DNA of 64,000 bases from contig OZ241842.1 of NCBI GenBank assembly GCA_965202675.1, forward strand, positions 1,116,001 through 1,180,000. The letters run 5' to 3'. The stretch is from CATQHD01 sp965202675. GTDB lineage: Bacteria; Actinomycetota; Acidimicrobiia; Spongiisociales; Spongiisociaceae. Each line of letters starts with the position of its first letter. The first letter of the stretch is position 1. The position numbers and the translations under genes were made by a program. Positions 53,860 to 62,891 of the stretch are shown piece after piece. The notes below the pieces were generated by a model. The model was not told the origin of the DNA. It saw only the letters and a list, made by a program, of their open reading frames with translations, and did not search any database.

Positions 53860-56370
53860 ATGAACCCCGGCTGGCGCAACAAGGACTTCTACCGGATCCT
53901 CGAAATCGACGAGGGCGCCGACCAGAACGCCGTCAGGAGTGCCTACCTGCGGAAAGTCGGAGAGCTGCATCCGGAAACCAACCCCGGCGACGACGAGAGG
54001 TTCAGCCGGGCGGCCGAAGCCTATTCGGTCCTGGGCGACACGGCGCGGAGGGAGGAGTACGACCGGATGAGGGCGGGGGACGCCGCCGAACCCGAAACCT
54101 CCGCCTCGCCTCCGGCGGCGCCCCCGTCCGGGCCTTGGCGGTGGATGCAGGAGAACCTGTTCGACGGGGATTGGTGGGGGCCGATCGCCGGCAACGCAAT
54201 CCTGACCGTCGCGGTGACCCTGATCGGGCTGAACCTCTCCCGGTTCATCACCTCCTATCTCTTCAACCCGGACCGCAAATGGTCGGCGGTAACCCACAAC
54301 ATGAAGCTGCTGATGGTCCAGGCCTTCCCGCAGGACGACATGATCAGGATATGGATGTCGATCGGCATCTTCGCCGTGCTCTTGGTCTGGTCGTTGGCGT
54401 CCTGGAATCTGGGCGGGCGCATCCGCCTGATCGATCTGGCGCTCAGAATCCGCCTGGGCGGGGCGCTGGCGGCCGGCGCCGCGGTGATGCACCACGGGGC
54501 CGGCGCCCGAACGTTCGGCGTCCCCGTCGTCCTGCAGATCGACTCGCCGGGGGACTGGAGCGGGCTCCGGCTCTGGGTCTTTATCGCCGCTGCGGCCGCG
54601 GGGGCGCTGTCGCACCTATTCATTGGGCGGGCGAGGACCATAGGCGGCGAGGCCGCCGAGCGAAGCGTCCCCGTCCTGACCCTGCCCGCGTTCGCAATGG
54701 CGGCGGCCGCGGTCTTCCTCTGGACCGCCCGGCTGCCCGTGCCGGAAGGGCAGTTCGACGAGGCCACCGCCCCCATTGCGGCCACCACCGCCCGGCCGTG
54801 GACGATCCTGTTCGCGGTGACGGCGGCAGCCTACTTCCTGGGCCTCTTCGTCCATCGGAGGTACCCGGGGGCGCTGCGGCGGCTCCTGATAATCTGCTGG
54901 ATCGCCTCCTACCCGGTGATCATCATGATCATCCAGCGCAAACCGGTACTGGACTGGGCGGACATGCTGGGATTCGGCAAGACCCCCTTCCTAGCCTCTG
55001 ACCTGGGTACGCTGCTCCTCTTCGGAATACTCGGCGGGGCGGCCGTCTGGGTAATCGCCCTGCCCCGGAACAAATGGTCAGTGGTCGCCGCCGCGGCGGC
55101 TATCGGCGCCTCCATCGTGGCCGGCACCCTCATAACCAACAACCCGCCCGGCTGGCTCGAGAAAATCAGCCTGGGCGCCCAGACCTACAACACCTCCGTA
55201 GTCCTGCTGGCCGCATTGCTCGCCCTCGCATTGATGGCCGGGACGCTGCTGGCCGGCAACCGGTTCAAGGCGGTTTGGGTAAAATGGTCAATGGTCTCCG
55301 TAGCGGCAGCCATCGGCGCCTCCATCGTGATCGGTGCCCTGGTCATCGACAACCCACCCGCATGGCTCGATCAATTCAGCCTGGGCGCCCGGACCTACAA
55401 CACCTCCGTAGTCCTGCTGGCCGCATTGCTGTCCCTCGCATTGATGGCCGGGACGCTGCTGGTGGGCGACCGGTTCGAGGCGGTCCGAATAATCGGCAGC
55501 ACCCTGGCGTTGACGGCGGTGATGGCCTGGTTCCAGCCGATGCCGTTCCGGTATCGGGTGCTCTTGACCGTCTTCGCCTTGGTCGTGCTGGCGTGCGCTA
55601 CCTTCGGCGGAACCGCCGAGGGGAGGAGGAAGCTGACCGCAGTATGGTTTATCGCGGTCGCCCTGACGGTGATCGCATTCCGGCTGGGAGTTGTAGAAAG
55701 CGCCCTCGTATATCAGAGCACCACCTTCCTGGGCGGTTTCAACCTCACGATCCTGCTGGCGCTCGCCGGAATAGCCCTCTCCTTCCCCCTGGGGTTGATC
55801 CTCGCCCTGGGCCGTACCTCTTCGCTGCCGATCTTCCGCTTGATCTCCACCGGTTACATAGAGCTGGTGCGGAGCGTCCCGCTGATCACCTGGCTCTTCT
55901 TCGGCACCACGATGCTGGTGGCCTTCCTCCCGAGGGAGGTCAGTCTCGATGAGCTGGTGGGCGTGGTCGGCGCGTTGGCCCTGTTCAACTCGGCCTATCT
56001 GGCGGAGAACATCCGGGGGGGCCTGCAGTCGATCAACCGGGGGCAGTACGAAGCCGCCCGGGCGGTGGGGCTCAGCACCGTCCAATCGACCTCCCTCATC
56101 ATCCTGCCCCAGGCGATCCGGGCGGTCATCCCCGCCCTGGTGGGGCAGATAATCGTCTCTTTCAAGGACACCTCACTGGTGGCCATCATCGGGCTGACCG
56201 ACGTGCTGCTGATCGCCCGTTCGATCATCCCCCAGCAGAGCAACCCGAGCTTCCAGGGCACCATCGCCCAGATGATGTTCTTCATGGCCCTGTTCTACTG
56301 GGTGTTCACCTTCTCGTTCTCGAGGATGAGCCTGCGCGTCGAGCGGAACGTGGGGCTGGGGGAAAGATGA
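53860..56370 (+). CDS. J-domain/ABC permease fusion (AapM-like) with internal duplication
   Basis: An 836-residue protein. Residues about 8-70 form a DnaJ-type J-domain (DFYRILEIDEGADQNAVRSA, EAYSVLGDTARREEYDRM), but the HPD triad is HPE (residues 37-39), so stimulation of DnaK is doubtful. Then come many membrane helices. The C-terminal part (about 625-830) is a standard amino-acid permease: STGYIELVRSVPLITWLFF and the EAA loop GQYEAARAVGLSTVQSTSLI. A 210-bp (70-residue) segment is tandemly duplicated at 55073-55492 (each copy contains TYNTSVVLLAALL). Start ATG 53860 follows the AapQ stop by 1 bp; the ATPase gene follows. Confidence 0.9.
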   Translation: MNPGWRNKDFYRILEIDEGADQNAVRSAYLRKVGELHPETNPGDDERFSRAAEAYSVLGDTARREEYDRMRAGDAAEPETSASPPAAPPSGPWRWMQENLFDGDWWGPIAGNAILTVAVTLIGLNLSRFITSYLFNPDRKWSAVTHNMKLLMVQAFPQDDMIRIWMSIGIFAVLLVWSLASWNLGGRIRLIDLALRIRLGGALAAGAAVMHHGAGARTFGVPVVLQIDSPGDWSGLRLWVFIAAAAAGALSHLFIGRARTIGGEAAERSVPVLTLPAFAMAAAAVFLWTARLPVPEGQFDEATAPIAATTARPWTILFAVTAAAYFLGLFVHRRYPGALRRLLIICWIASYPVIIMIIQRKPVLDWADMLGFGKTPFLASDLGTLLLFGILGGAAVWVIALPRNKWSVVAAAAAIGASIVAGTLITNNPPGWLEKISLGAQTYNTSVVLLAALLALALMAGTLLAGNRFKAVWVKWSMVSVAAAIGASIVIGALVIDNPPAWLDQFSLGARTYNTSVVLLAALLSLALMAGTLLVGDRFEAVRIIGSTLALTAVMAWFQPMPFRYRVLLTVFALVVLACATFGGTAEGRRKLTAVWFIAVALTVIAFRLGVVESALVYQSTTFLGGFNLTILLALAGIALSFPLGLILALGRTSSLPIFRLISTGYIELVRSVPLITWLFFGTTMLVAFLPREVSLDELVGVVGALALFNSAYLAENIRGGLQSINRGQYEAARAVGLSTVQSTSLIILPQAIRAVIPALVGQIIVSFKDTSLVAIIGLTDVLLIARSIIPQQSNPSFQGTIAQMMFFMALFYWVFTFSFSRMSLRVERNVGLGER

Positions 56371-56464
56371 ACCCCGCGCCCCTCCCCGCCCGAGCCCCCG
56401 CCGCCGACCCCTTTACCCATTCGGCTCCATCAAGCCGACAACCCATCAAAACAAGGAGCCTGAA

Positions 56465-57214
56465 ATGACAGCAGACAGCACGGGCGTCCCCGCCGTCATC
56501 TGCGAGAACGTCAGCAAATGGTTCGGCGACTTCCAGGCCCTGCGGGAGGTGACCACCACCATCGAGCAAAGGGAGGTGGTGGTGGTGATAGGACCGTCGG
56601 GCTCCGGCAAGTCGACCTTCATCCGATGCATCAACCACCTCGAGCGGCACCAGCAGGGCCGGATCGTCGTGGACGGGATCGAGCTGACCAACGACCTGCG
56701 CAACATCGACGCCATCCGCCGAGAGGTGGGGATGGTGTTCCAGCAGTTCAACCTCTTCCCCCACCTGACCGTGCTGTCCAACATCACCCTGGCGCCGATC
56801 TGGGTCCGCAATCAGACCCGGACCGAGGCCGAGGAGGCGGCGATGGGGCTGCTGGAACGGGTGGGCATCCCCGAGCAGGCCCGCAAGTACCCCGGCCAGC
56901 TGTCGGGGGGCCAGCAACAGCGGGTGGCCATCGCCAGGGCGCTGGCCATGAACCCGAAGATAATGCTGTTCGACGAGCCGACCTCCGCCCTCGACCCGGA
57001 GATGATCAAAGAGGTGCTCGACGTGATCAAGGAGCTGGCCCTGTCGGAGATGACCACGATCGTGGTTACCCACGAGATGGGCTTCGCCCGCGAGGTGGCC
57101 GACCGGGTGCTGTTCTTCGACTACGGCGCCATCGTCGAGGAAGGCACCCCGGAGCACTTCTTCACCAACCCCCAGCACGAACGCACCAAGCTCTTCCTCA
57201 GCCAGATCCTCTGA
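56465..57214 (+). CDS. Amino-acid ABC transporter ATP-binding protein (AapP-like)
   Basis: A 249-residue ATPase: Walker A GPSGSGKST, Q-loop VFQQFNLFPHLTV, signature LSGGQQQRVAIARALA, Walker B IMLFDEPTSALDPEM, switch His in VVTHEMGFAREVADRV. Start ATG 56465 follows AAGGAGCC. It powers the two preceding permeases. A terminator follows 19 bp after its stop. Confidence 0.95.
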   Translation: MTADSTGVPAVICENVSKWFGDFQALREVTTTIEQREVVVVIGPSGSGKSTFIRCINHLERHQQGRIVVDGIELTNDLRNIDAIRREVGMVFQQFNLFPHLTVLSNITLAPIWVRNQTRTEAEEAAMGLLERVGIPEQARKYPGQLSGGQQQRVAIARALAMNPKIMLFDEPTSALDPEMIKEVLDVIKELALSEMTTIVVTHEMGFAREVADRVLFFDYGAIVEEGTPEHFFTNPQHERTKLFLSQIL

Positions 57215-57233
57215 CCCGCGGGCAACTTGTACG

Positions 57234-57263
57234 GTCGGCCCGGACGCCGGAGTCCGGGCCGAC
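57234..57263. terminator. Bidirectional terminator between aapP and SPFH gene
   Basis: GTCGGCCCGGAC pairs perfectly with GTCCGGGCCGAC around a 6-nt loop, followed by GTTTTG on the plus strand. It lies between convergent genes and can serve both. Confidence 0.85.
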
Positions 57264-57283
57264 GTTTTGAGAAGCGGCCGGTG

Positions 57284-58231
57284 TCAGTCGGCGTCGCCGC
57301 GGGCGCCCGAAGTCGAAGTCGCGGTGCCTTCCTTGAACATGTCGCCGATGGCGGCCACCGCGCCCAGCAACCCGGAGGTGTCGAGCGGCAGGAATATCTT
57401 GGTGGCCTTGCCGTTGGCGACGCCCTGCAGGGCCTCCAGATACCGGATGGCGATCAGGTCGTCGGTGGGGTCCCCGTTGTGGATGGCGGCAAAGACCCGC
57501 TCGATGGCCTGGCCCTCGCCCTCGGCCACGGTCAGCTTCTGGTACTTGTCGGCGTCGGCCACCCGCTTGATGGCTTCCGCCTCGCCCTCGGCCCGCAGGA
57601 TGGCGGATTCCTTGACGCCCTCCGCCTGGAGGATGGCGGAGCGCTTCTCGCCCTCGGCGTCGGTCACCGCCGCCCGGCGGTCCCTCTCCGCCTTCATCTG
57701 GCGGTGCATGGCGTCAGCTACATCCGGCGGCGGTTCGATCCGCTGGATCTCGACCCGCACCACCCTGGTACCCCACTTGTCGGTGGCGTCGTCGAGTATC
57801 TGGCGCAGCTTGCTGTTGATGATCTCGCGGGAAACCAGCGCCTCGTCGAGCTGAAGGTCGCCCACCACGTTCCTCAGGTTGGTCTGGGCCAGCTTGGTGA
57901 CGGCCAGGATGAAGTTGCCCACCGCGTATTTCAGCTTCACCGGATCGGTGGCCTCGTAGTAGATGACCGCATCGACGGTAACCACCACATTGTCCTTGGT
58001 GATGACCTCCTGCGGCGGGACGTCCACCACCTGTTCGCGCATGTCCACCTTGAGCATCCTCTGCACAAAGGGGATCACGAACCTGAGACCGGGCGGCACG
58101 GTCCTGCGGTACTTGCCCAGCACCTCGATGAGGCCCTGCTGATAAGGCCGCACGATCCGGAAACCGGTCGCGGCGATCAGCAGCAACGCAAGGGCCAGGA
58201 CGGCCAGCAGAGCGACGGCTGCAACGTTCAT
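57284..58231 (-). CDS. SPFH/Band 7 (stomatin-like) membrane protein
   Basis: A 315-residue protein with AAAGGAAC before ATG 58231. One N-terminal membrane helix (VALLAVLALALLLIAATGF) is followed by the Band 7 domain (GLIEVLGKYRRTVPPGL, KVDMREQVVDVPPQ, WGTRVVRVEIQRIEPP) and a long charged alanine-rich helix (AEGEKRSAILQAEGVKESAI). Stomatin-like proteins scaffold membrane microdomains and often pair with NfeD, which is the preceding gene here. Confidence 0.93.
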   Translation of the reverse strand: MNVAAVALLAVLALALLLIAATGFRIVRPYQQGLIEVLGKYRRTVPPGLRFVIPFVQRMLKVDMREQVVDVPPQEVITKDNVVVTVDAVIYYEATDPVKLKYAVGNFILAVTKLAQTNLRNVVGDLQLDEALVSREIINSKLRQILDDATDKWGTRVVRVEIQRIEPPPDVADAMHRQMKAERDRRAAVTDAEGEKRSAILQAEGVKESAILRAEGEAEAIKRVADADKYQKLTVAEGEGQAIERVFAAIHNGDPTDDLIAIRYLEALQGVANGKATKIFLPLDTSGLLGAVAAIGDMFKEGTATSTSGARGDAD

Positions 58232-58277
58232 TGTTGTTCCTTTCTGTCTAATCGAGTTCGGATGCCTCGGCGGAACT

Positions 58278-58715
58278 CTATTCGGACGGCGCCACCACCA
58301 GCCGGTTACCGCGCAGCTCGACCACATCGACGGAGGCGCCCTCCGGGACGGCGGCCCCGTCGGTGATAGCCCTCCACTCCTCGGCCTCCACCCTGATCAA
58401 TCCGGTGTTGGCGGACATGTCTACCGTTTCCAGCACCACGGCGGACATGCCCACATAGCGGGCCGGTCCGATCCTCAGGTCCTGCTCCACGTCCTGTTTC
58501 CGCATGAAGATGCGCACTACCCACATCGCGGCCCCGGTGCCGGCGAAGAAGAGCACCCACTGGACGGCGCCCCCCAACCCGATCCAGGCGGCGGCTGCCG
58601 CCAGGACGGCCCCCACCGCGAACGGGAGCAGGAAGAAACCGGCGGTGACTACCTCCCCCATCCCCATCACGAGGGCCGCCACGGTCCAGATCCATCTCCA
58701 GATCTCGTTGTCCAC
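58278..58715 (-). CDS. NfeD-like membrane protein
   Basis: A 145-residue protein. I start at GTG 58715 after GAGAGGAGACC; an in-frame GTG 58736 is also possible. Three hydrophobic helices (WIWTVAALVMGMGEVVTAGF, FLLPFAVGAVLAAAAAW, VQWVLFFAGTGAAMWVV) lead to a C-terminal OB-fold domain (VDMSANTGLIRVEAEEWRAI). It partners SPFH proteins, as in its operon here. Confidence 0.9.
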   Translation of the reverse strand: MDNEIWRWIWTVAALVMGMGEVVTAGFFLLPFAVGAVLAAAAAWIGLGGAVQWVLFFAGTGAAMWVVRIFMRKQDVEQDLRIGPARYVGMSAVVLETVDMSANTGLIRVEAEEWRAITDGAAVPEGASVDVVELRGNRLVVAPSE

Positions 58716-58827
58716 GGACTGGTCTCCTCTCTCCACTCAAGGGCGGCGGTCCCGTAAGAGTATCAGTTGTCGGATGCTATCCGGGCTTGCGGACGCCTCG
58801 GCGCCGCCCGGACCTACAATACAGTCT

Positions 58828-59007
58828 GTGTTCGGACCCCTCAACGGCGTCAGGTCGGCGTTGGTGACCTTGGCGGTGCTCGCCGCCTTGATCGCCGCCG
58901 TCTTGGGCTACTGGACGGTGACCCTGGTCCTGGCGGCCGGGTCGGCGCTCCACGGCCTGGGCTGGCTCTACCTGGCGCAGCAATCCAAACCGCCCGACTC
59001 CCACTGA
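58828..59007 (+). CDS. Small two-helix membrane protein, probably leaderless
   Basis: A 59-residue frame from GTG 58828, with two hydrophobic stretches (ALVTLAVLAALIAAVLGYWT and LVLAAGSALHGLGWLYLAQQ). TACAAT (58814-58819) ends 8 bp before the GTG, the spacing of a leaderless transcript; there is no ribosome site. It precedes the exporter gene by 7 bp, so they may be cotranscribed. Confidence 0.6.
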   Translation: MFGPLNGVRSALVTLAVLAALIAAVLGYWTVTLVLAAGSALHGLGWLYLAQQSKPPDSH

Positions 59008-59014
59008 ACCCTCC

Positions 59015-59893
59015 GTGTCGGGCGCCCTATTCGCACTGGGCACCGCGTTGTCGCTGGGCATCAACCAGATCCTCACGACCTACGCCGTCCGCCGCTGGGG
59101 AACGGTCAAGACCACCTTCGCCGCTCTGGCGATCGCCTTCGGCATCTTCATAGCGCTGGCGCTGTCCGCCGGAACAGAAGTGCCCATCCGCGGCAATCGC
59201 CTGATGACGCTTCTGGTATTTCTGAGCGCGTCGGTGGGCCTCGGCTACCTCGCTTCCTTCGCCAGCCTGCGCGAAGGGCCGCTGTCGGTGGTGAGCCCGA
59301 TCGGCGCCACCGCCGGCGTCATGACCGTATTGTTCGCCTTCGTTCTGTTGGGCGAGCGGCCCAGTCCACTCCAGTGGGTGGGCATACCGACCGCCGCCGC
59401 GGGGGCGGTGGCCGTGTCGATGGAACGGGATTCCAATCGGAAGCTGGAGCTGGTCGGCAGGGGGCCGCTCTACGCGGCGCTGGCCGTGGTGCTGGGCGCC
59501 GCATCCGGAGCACTGGTGCGCATCCCCGTGCGGGAGCTGGGCTCGATGGAGACCATCCTCCTGATGCGGGGGTTGACGGTGGCCGTGGTGGCCGCGGCGC
59601 TGGCCGCCCCTGTCCGCGCCCGGCCCTCTTCCCGGCAGGAACGGCCCCGCCTCGGCCTGTTCCGGGCCGCCGCCCTGCTGCTGGTGATCGGGGCGCTGGA
59701 CGCGGCCGCCTTCCTGTTCTACGCCGAGGGTCTGCAGCGCACCGACGCCTGGCTGGTGGGGCTGGTGTCCCAGAGCGGCCGGGCCATATCCGTAGTAGGA
59801 GGATTCGTGCTGTTCGCCGAGCGGCTCCGCAAACACCAATGGCTGGGGGTGACCCTGGTGGCGGTCGGCCTGGCGCTGGCCGTGACCGGCTGA
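59015..59893 (+). CDS. EamA/DMT-superfamily transporter
   Basis: A 292-residue protein with ten predicted hydrophobic helices in two repeats of five, each with an EamA pattern (ALGTALSLGINQILTTYAVR; ALLLVIGALDAAAFLFYAEG). SVVSPIGATAGVMTVLFAFV, then LLGERPSPLQWVG, is typical of the end of the first repeat. DMT exporters move metabolites or drugs; substrate unknown. GTG start. Confidence 0.88.
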   Translation: MSGALFALGTALSLGINQILTTYAVRRWGTVKTTFAALAIAFGIFIALALSAGTEVPIRGNRLMTLLVFLSASVGLGYLASFASLREGPLSVVSPIGATAGVMTVLFAFVLLGERPSPLQWVGIPTAAAGAVAVSMERDSNRKLELVGRGPLYAALAVVLGAASGALVRIPVRELGSMETILLMRGLTVAVVAAALAAPVRARPSSRQERPRLGLFRAAALLLVIGALDAAAFLFYAEGLQRTDAWLVGLVSQSGRAISVVGGFVLFAERLRKHQWLGVTLVAVGLALAVTG

Positions 59894-59909
59894 CCGCCCG
59901 GCGGCCGGT

Positions 59910-61334
59910 TTACTTCAGACCCAGCTCCTCGAGCGCCTGGGCCGCCCCGTCCAGATTGGACAGTTTCATGCTGGCGTAGTTGGGGGAGAAGATCACCCCC
60001 CGGCCGCCCGCCCGGTAGGTGGCCAGCACGCTCCGGTACACGATGTCCGGCGTGCAGACCGCCATGTCGGAACGGGTGCGGGGCGCGTCCACGCCGAGGC
60101 CCATGTACACGGGAACCCGGCCGCCCACCCCTCTGATGGCGTCCCGGCACTGGCCGAACACGTAGGTGTCGGGGTCCATGCCCGCCTGCACCACCTCGTC
60201 CCACGGAGCTTCCTCCAGGCCGAGAATCCGGTACATGATGGGGGTCATCTCGGCGGCGGGAACATCCCTGAAGATGTTCTCGTGGAAGAAGGCCATCTCC
60301 TTGCGGTAGATCTCCCCCGACTGGTGCTGGTAGGTAATCGGCTTCACCCAGTCCGAATACAGGGTCTGCTCCTCCCACGGCCACTGCGCCTTGCGGATCG
60401 GGTTGAAATGGTTGCGGTTCCACACGTTGAGGCCGAACTCAAGGTCGGGGTTGCACCACTTGACGATCCCGTACAGCTCGCGGTCGAGGTCCTTGTTGCG
60501 CTCCAGCCAGAACCTCTCCCAGATCAGCACTTCCGGGTTGCGGAGCAGCACCCGCAGGAACTCGATCATCGATCCGTCCACGAACTCCTCCCCCGCTCTG
60601 GCGCGCTGGAAGTACTCGTACACCTCCATGAAGGCCTTCTGCATCGGCCCGGTCTCGATGCCGCGCAGGCGGGCAAGCCGGAAACAGTGCTCGCAGAAGC
60701 AGGCCGGCGCCTGGCCCTGGATCATCAGGTCGAGGGGGCTGCGCCGCTCGTTGCACCACATCAGGCCGTCGATGTCGTAACCGCGGCACTGGTCTTCCAC
60801 CAGGCTGCGCCACCATCCCCGGTAGTCGGGATTGTTGGTGCAGGGCTCCGAACCGTGCCGTCCGAAAACGTCCACCTCCAGGGTCTGGGGCAGGCCGGGC
60901 ACCTTTACGTGATTCACCGACCCGTGGCCGGCGTACTTCAGGGCCGGCTCCATGAGCTCCGGCATGATCAACATGCCCCTGGCGCGCGCCTCCGGGATCA
61001 ACACCTCGAGCACGTCCACCCCCTCCATCTCCGGGTCCTTGGCCCTGAAGTCGGTGAGCGCGGTGTTGGAGTAGAACTCGGGGCGGGGGTTGAAGTAGGC
61101 GCCGCCTTTCAGGGCGAACGGCTCGGGAACCCCGTGATCGGGCCAGCCGTCGAACTGGTGGGAAATGCTCCTCCCCACCTTGAGGCCCAGCCACGAGACC
61201 GTCCCGATCATCAGCACGTTGACGCCGACCCGATCTGCCAGGGTGTCGAGCACCTCGTCCACACCCTCGTCGATGAAACTGATGGGGCTTATCTGGATAC
61301 CGACGAATTTCTGCGCCGCGTCCGGCTTGTCCAT
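59910..61334 (-). CDS. Uncharacterised TIM-barrel-like protein (glycoside hydrolase-type)
   Basis: A 474-residue protein starting MDKPDAAQKFVGIQISPISF. ARGMLIMPELMEPALKYAGH, RGYDIDGLMWCNERRSPLDL and APACFCEHCFRLARLRG (with paired cysteines) resemble uncharacterised family proteins with a GH-like TIM barrel. The CFCEHC segment may bind metal. It is not an exported protein by its N-terminus. I cannot name the substrate. Confidence 0.7.
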   Translation of the reverse strand: MDKPDAAQKFVGIQISPISFIDEGVDEVLDTLADRVGVNVLMIGTVSWLGLKVGRSISHQFDGWPDHGVPEPFALKGGAYFNPRPEFYSNTALTDFRAKDPEMEGVDVLEVLIPEARARGMLIMPELMEPALKYAGHGSVNHVKVPGLPQTLEVDVFGRHGSEPCTNNPDYRGWWRSLVEDQCRGYDIDGLMWCNERRSPLDLMIQGQAPACFCEHCFRLARLRGIETGPMQKAFMEVYEYFQRARAGEEFVDGSMIEFLRVLLRNPEVLIWERFWLERNKDLDRELYGIVKWCNPDLEFGLNVWNRNHFNPIRKAQWPWEEQTLYSDWVKPITYQHQSGEIYRKEMAFFHENIFRDVPAAEMTPIMYRILGLEEAPWDEVVQAGMDPDTYVFGQCRDAIRGVGGRVPVYMGLGVDAPRTRSDMAVCTPDIVYRSVLATYRAGGRGVIFSPNYASMKLSNLDGAAQALEELGLK

Positions 61335-61475
61335 GGCCCGCCCTTCTATCCGCAGTCGGTCGGGTATTTTAATCACCGCCGCCCGCCGGAACGCCGCCCT
61401 GTTCCTCTTGACCGTCCTCTTCGCCGGCCTCTCGGAATCGGCCCTGCCCGGCCGGCCCTGCTATAACTGGCCGCC

Positions 61476-62621
61476 ATGACAGTACCGATGGGAAACCTGG
61501 TCGCGGAGTACGAATCCCTGCGCGGCGAGATCGACGCCGCCATCCGGCGGGTGCTGGAACGGGGCGCCTACACCCTGGGGCCGGAACTGGAGGCCTTCGA
61601 GGAAGAGTTCGCCGCCTACTGCGGCGCCCGCCATGCGGTGGGAGTGGCATCCGGGACGGCGGGCCTGATGCTGGCCTTGCTGGCCTGCAGCCTGGAACCG
61701 GGCGACGAGGTGGTCACCGTCCCCAACACCGACACCCCCACCGCCGCCGCCATCACCCACGCCGGCGGCCGGGTGGCCCTGGTTGACACCCATCCCCGCA
61801 CCTTCAACATGGACCCCGACCGGCTGGAAGACGCCATCACCGACCGCACCCGGGTGATCCTTCCGGTGCATCTGTTCGGCCGCCCGGCCGACCTGGAGCC
61901 GATCGCCGAGATAGCCCGCCGGCGGGATCTGATCCTCATCGAGGACGGCGCCCTGGCGGTGGGGGCGGAATACCGGGGCCGCAAAGTGGGCTGCTTCGGG
62001 GCCGTCGGCTGCTTCAGCCTGGCACCCGGCAAGATCCTGGCCGGACCGGGGCAGGGCGGCGTCGTGGTAACCGACGACGACAACCTGGCCGACCGGATCC
62101 GGGTGCTGCGCAACTACGGCCACGCCCCCGGAATGAGCCTCGACCCGGCCGACCTGCTGGGCGGGGACGGTTTCGTGGTGCTGGAGGAGGGGCACAACGA
62201 GCGCCTAGACGAGATTCCGGCGGCGGTGCTGCGCGCCAAGCTTCCCACCCTGGACGACCGCATCGCCCGCCGCAGGGAGGCCGCCGCCCTCTACGACCGC
62301 CTGCTGGCCGGCGCCGCGGTGGACACTCCCCCCGTCGAGGAAGGCACCCGGAACGTCTACCACTCCTACAACGTCTTGGTGGACGACCGCGACGAAGCCC
62401 GCCGCTTCCTCGCCTCTCGGGGCGTCTCCACCCGCATCTACTACAACCCCCTCCTGCACCTGCAGCCGGCCTACGCCTACCTGGGCAAGGGCCGCGGGTC
62501 GCTTCCCAATGCCGAGGGGGCCGCCGACCGCATGATGGCCCTGCCGGTCTTCCCCCAGATCACCGACGAACAGGTGGAACAGGCAGCAACGGCGGTGATC
62601 GAGTTCACCGGAACCCCCTAG
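61476..62621 (+). CDS. DegT/DnrJ/EryC1/StrS aminotransferase
   Basis: A 381-residue PLP enzyme that aminates keto-sugars or related compounds. GPELEAFEEEFAAYCGARHA, VGVASGTAGLMLALLA, LILIEDGALAVGAEYRGRKV and SLAPGKILAGPGQGG, with the Schiff-base Lys, are family blocks. RNVYHSYNVLVDDRDEARRF and the last LPVFPQITDEQVEQA also match. The adjacent genes give no clear pathway. Its TAG stop coincides with the edge of a MITE-like element. Confidence 0.92.
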   Translation: MTVPMGNLVAEYESLRGEIDAAIRRVLERGAYTLGPELEAFEEEFAAYCGARHAVGVASGTAGLMLALLACSLEPGDEVVTVPNTDTPTAAAITHAGGRVALVDTHPRTFNMDPDRLEDAITDRTRVILPVHLFGRPADLEPIAEIARRRDLILIEDGALAVGAEYRGRKVGCFGAVGCFSLAPGKILAGPGQGGVVVTDDDNLADRIRVLRNYGHAPGMSLDPADLLGGDGFVVLEEGHNERLDEIPAAVLRAKLPTLDDRIARRREAAALYDRLLAGAAVDTPPVEEGTRNVYHSYNVLVDDRDEARRFLASRGVSTRIYYNPLLHLQPAYAYLGKGRGSLPNAEGAADRMMALPVFPQITDEQVEQAATAVIEFTGTP

Positions 62622-62820
62622 ACGGGTAGTTCCAAGGGATAAGGGTTTTGTTTCCGCCGACCAAGCGCAGAAACACGCCGATTACAGGCACAGCCCAATC
62701 GCCGAGGAGCCAAGCTAAGCGGCTCATTCGTCTTATCCTGGTTATCATATGCTTTGTAATCAATCTAAACTATGATTATATACCCTTTCTAGTCATGGCA
62801 ACCTCGGAACTACCCATCTA
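62619..62820. mobile_element. Candidate 202-bp MITE-like element with terminal inverted repeats
   Basis: TAGACGGGTAGTTCCAAGG at the left end and the reverse complement of the right end, TAGATGGGTAGTTCCGAGG, match at 17 of 19 positions. Both ends abut TA, consistent with a TA target duplication as used by IS630/mariner-like elements. The interior is AT-richer than its surroundings and has no ORF. It begins within the DegT stop codon. Confidence 0.5.
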
Positions 62821-62891
62821 GCTAGAAGCCGCCCCCAGGGCAGACGACCAACGCGCCGGGATCGTAATCGGGGCTGCGGCCGATTCGATTC

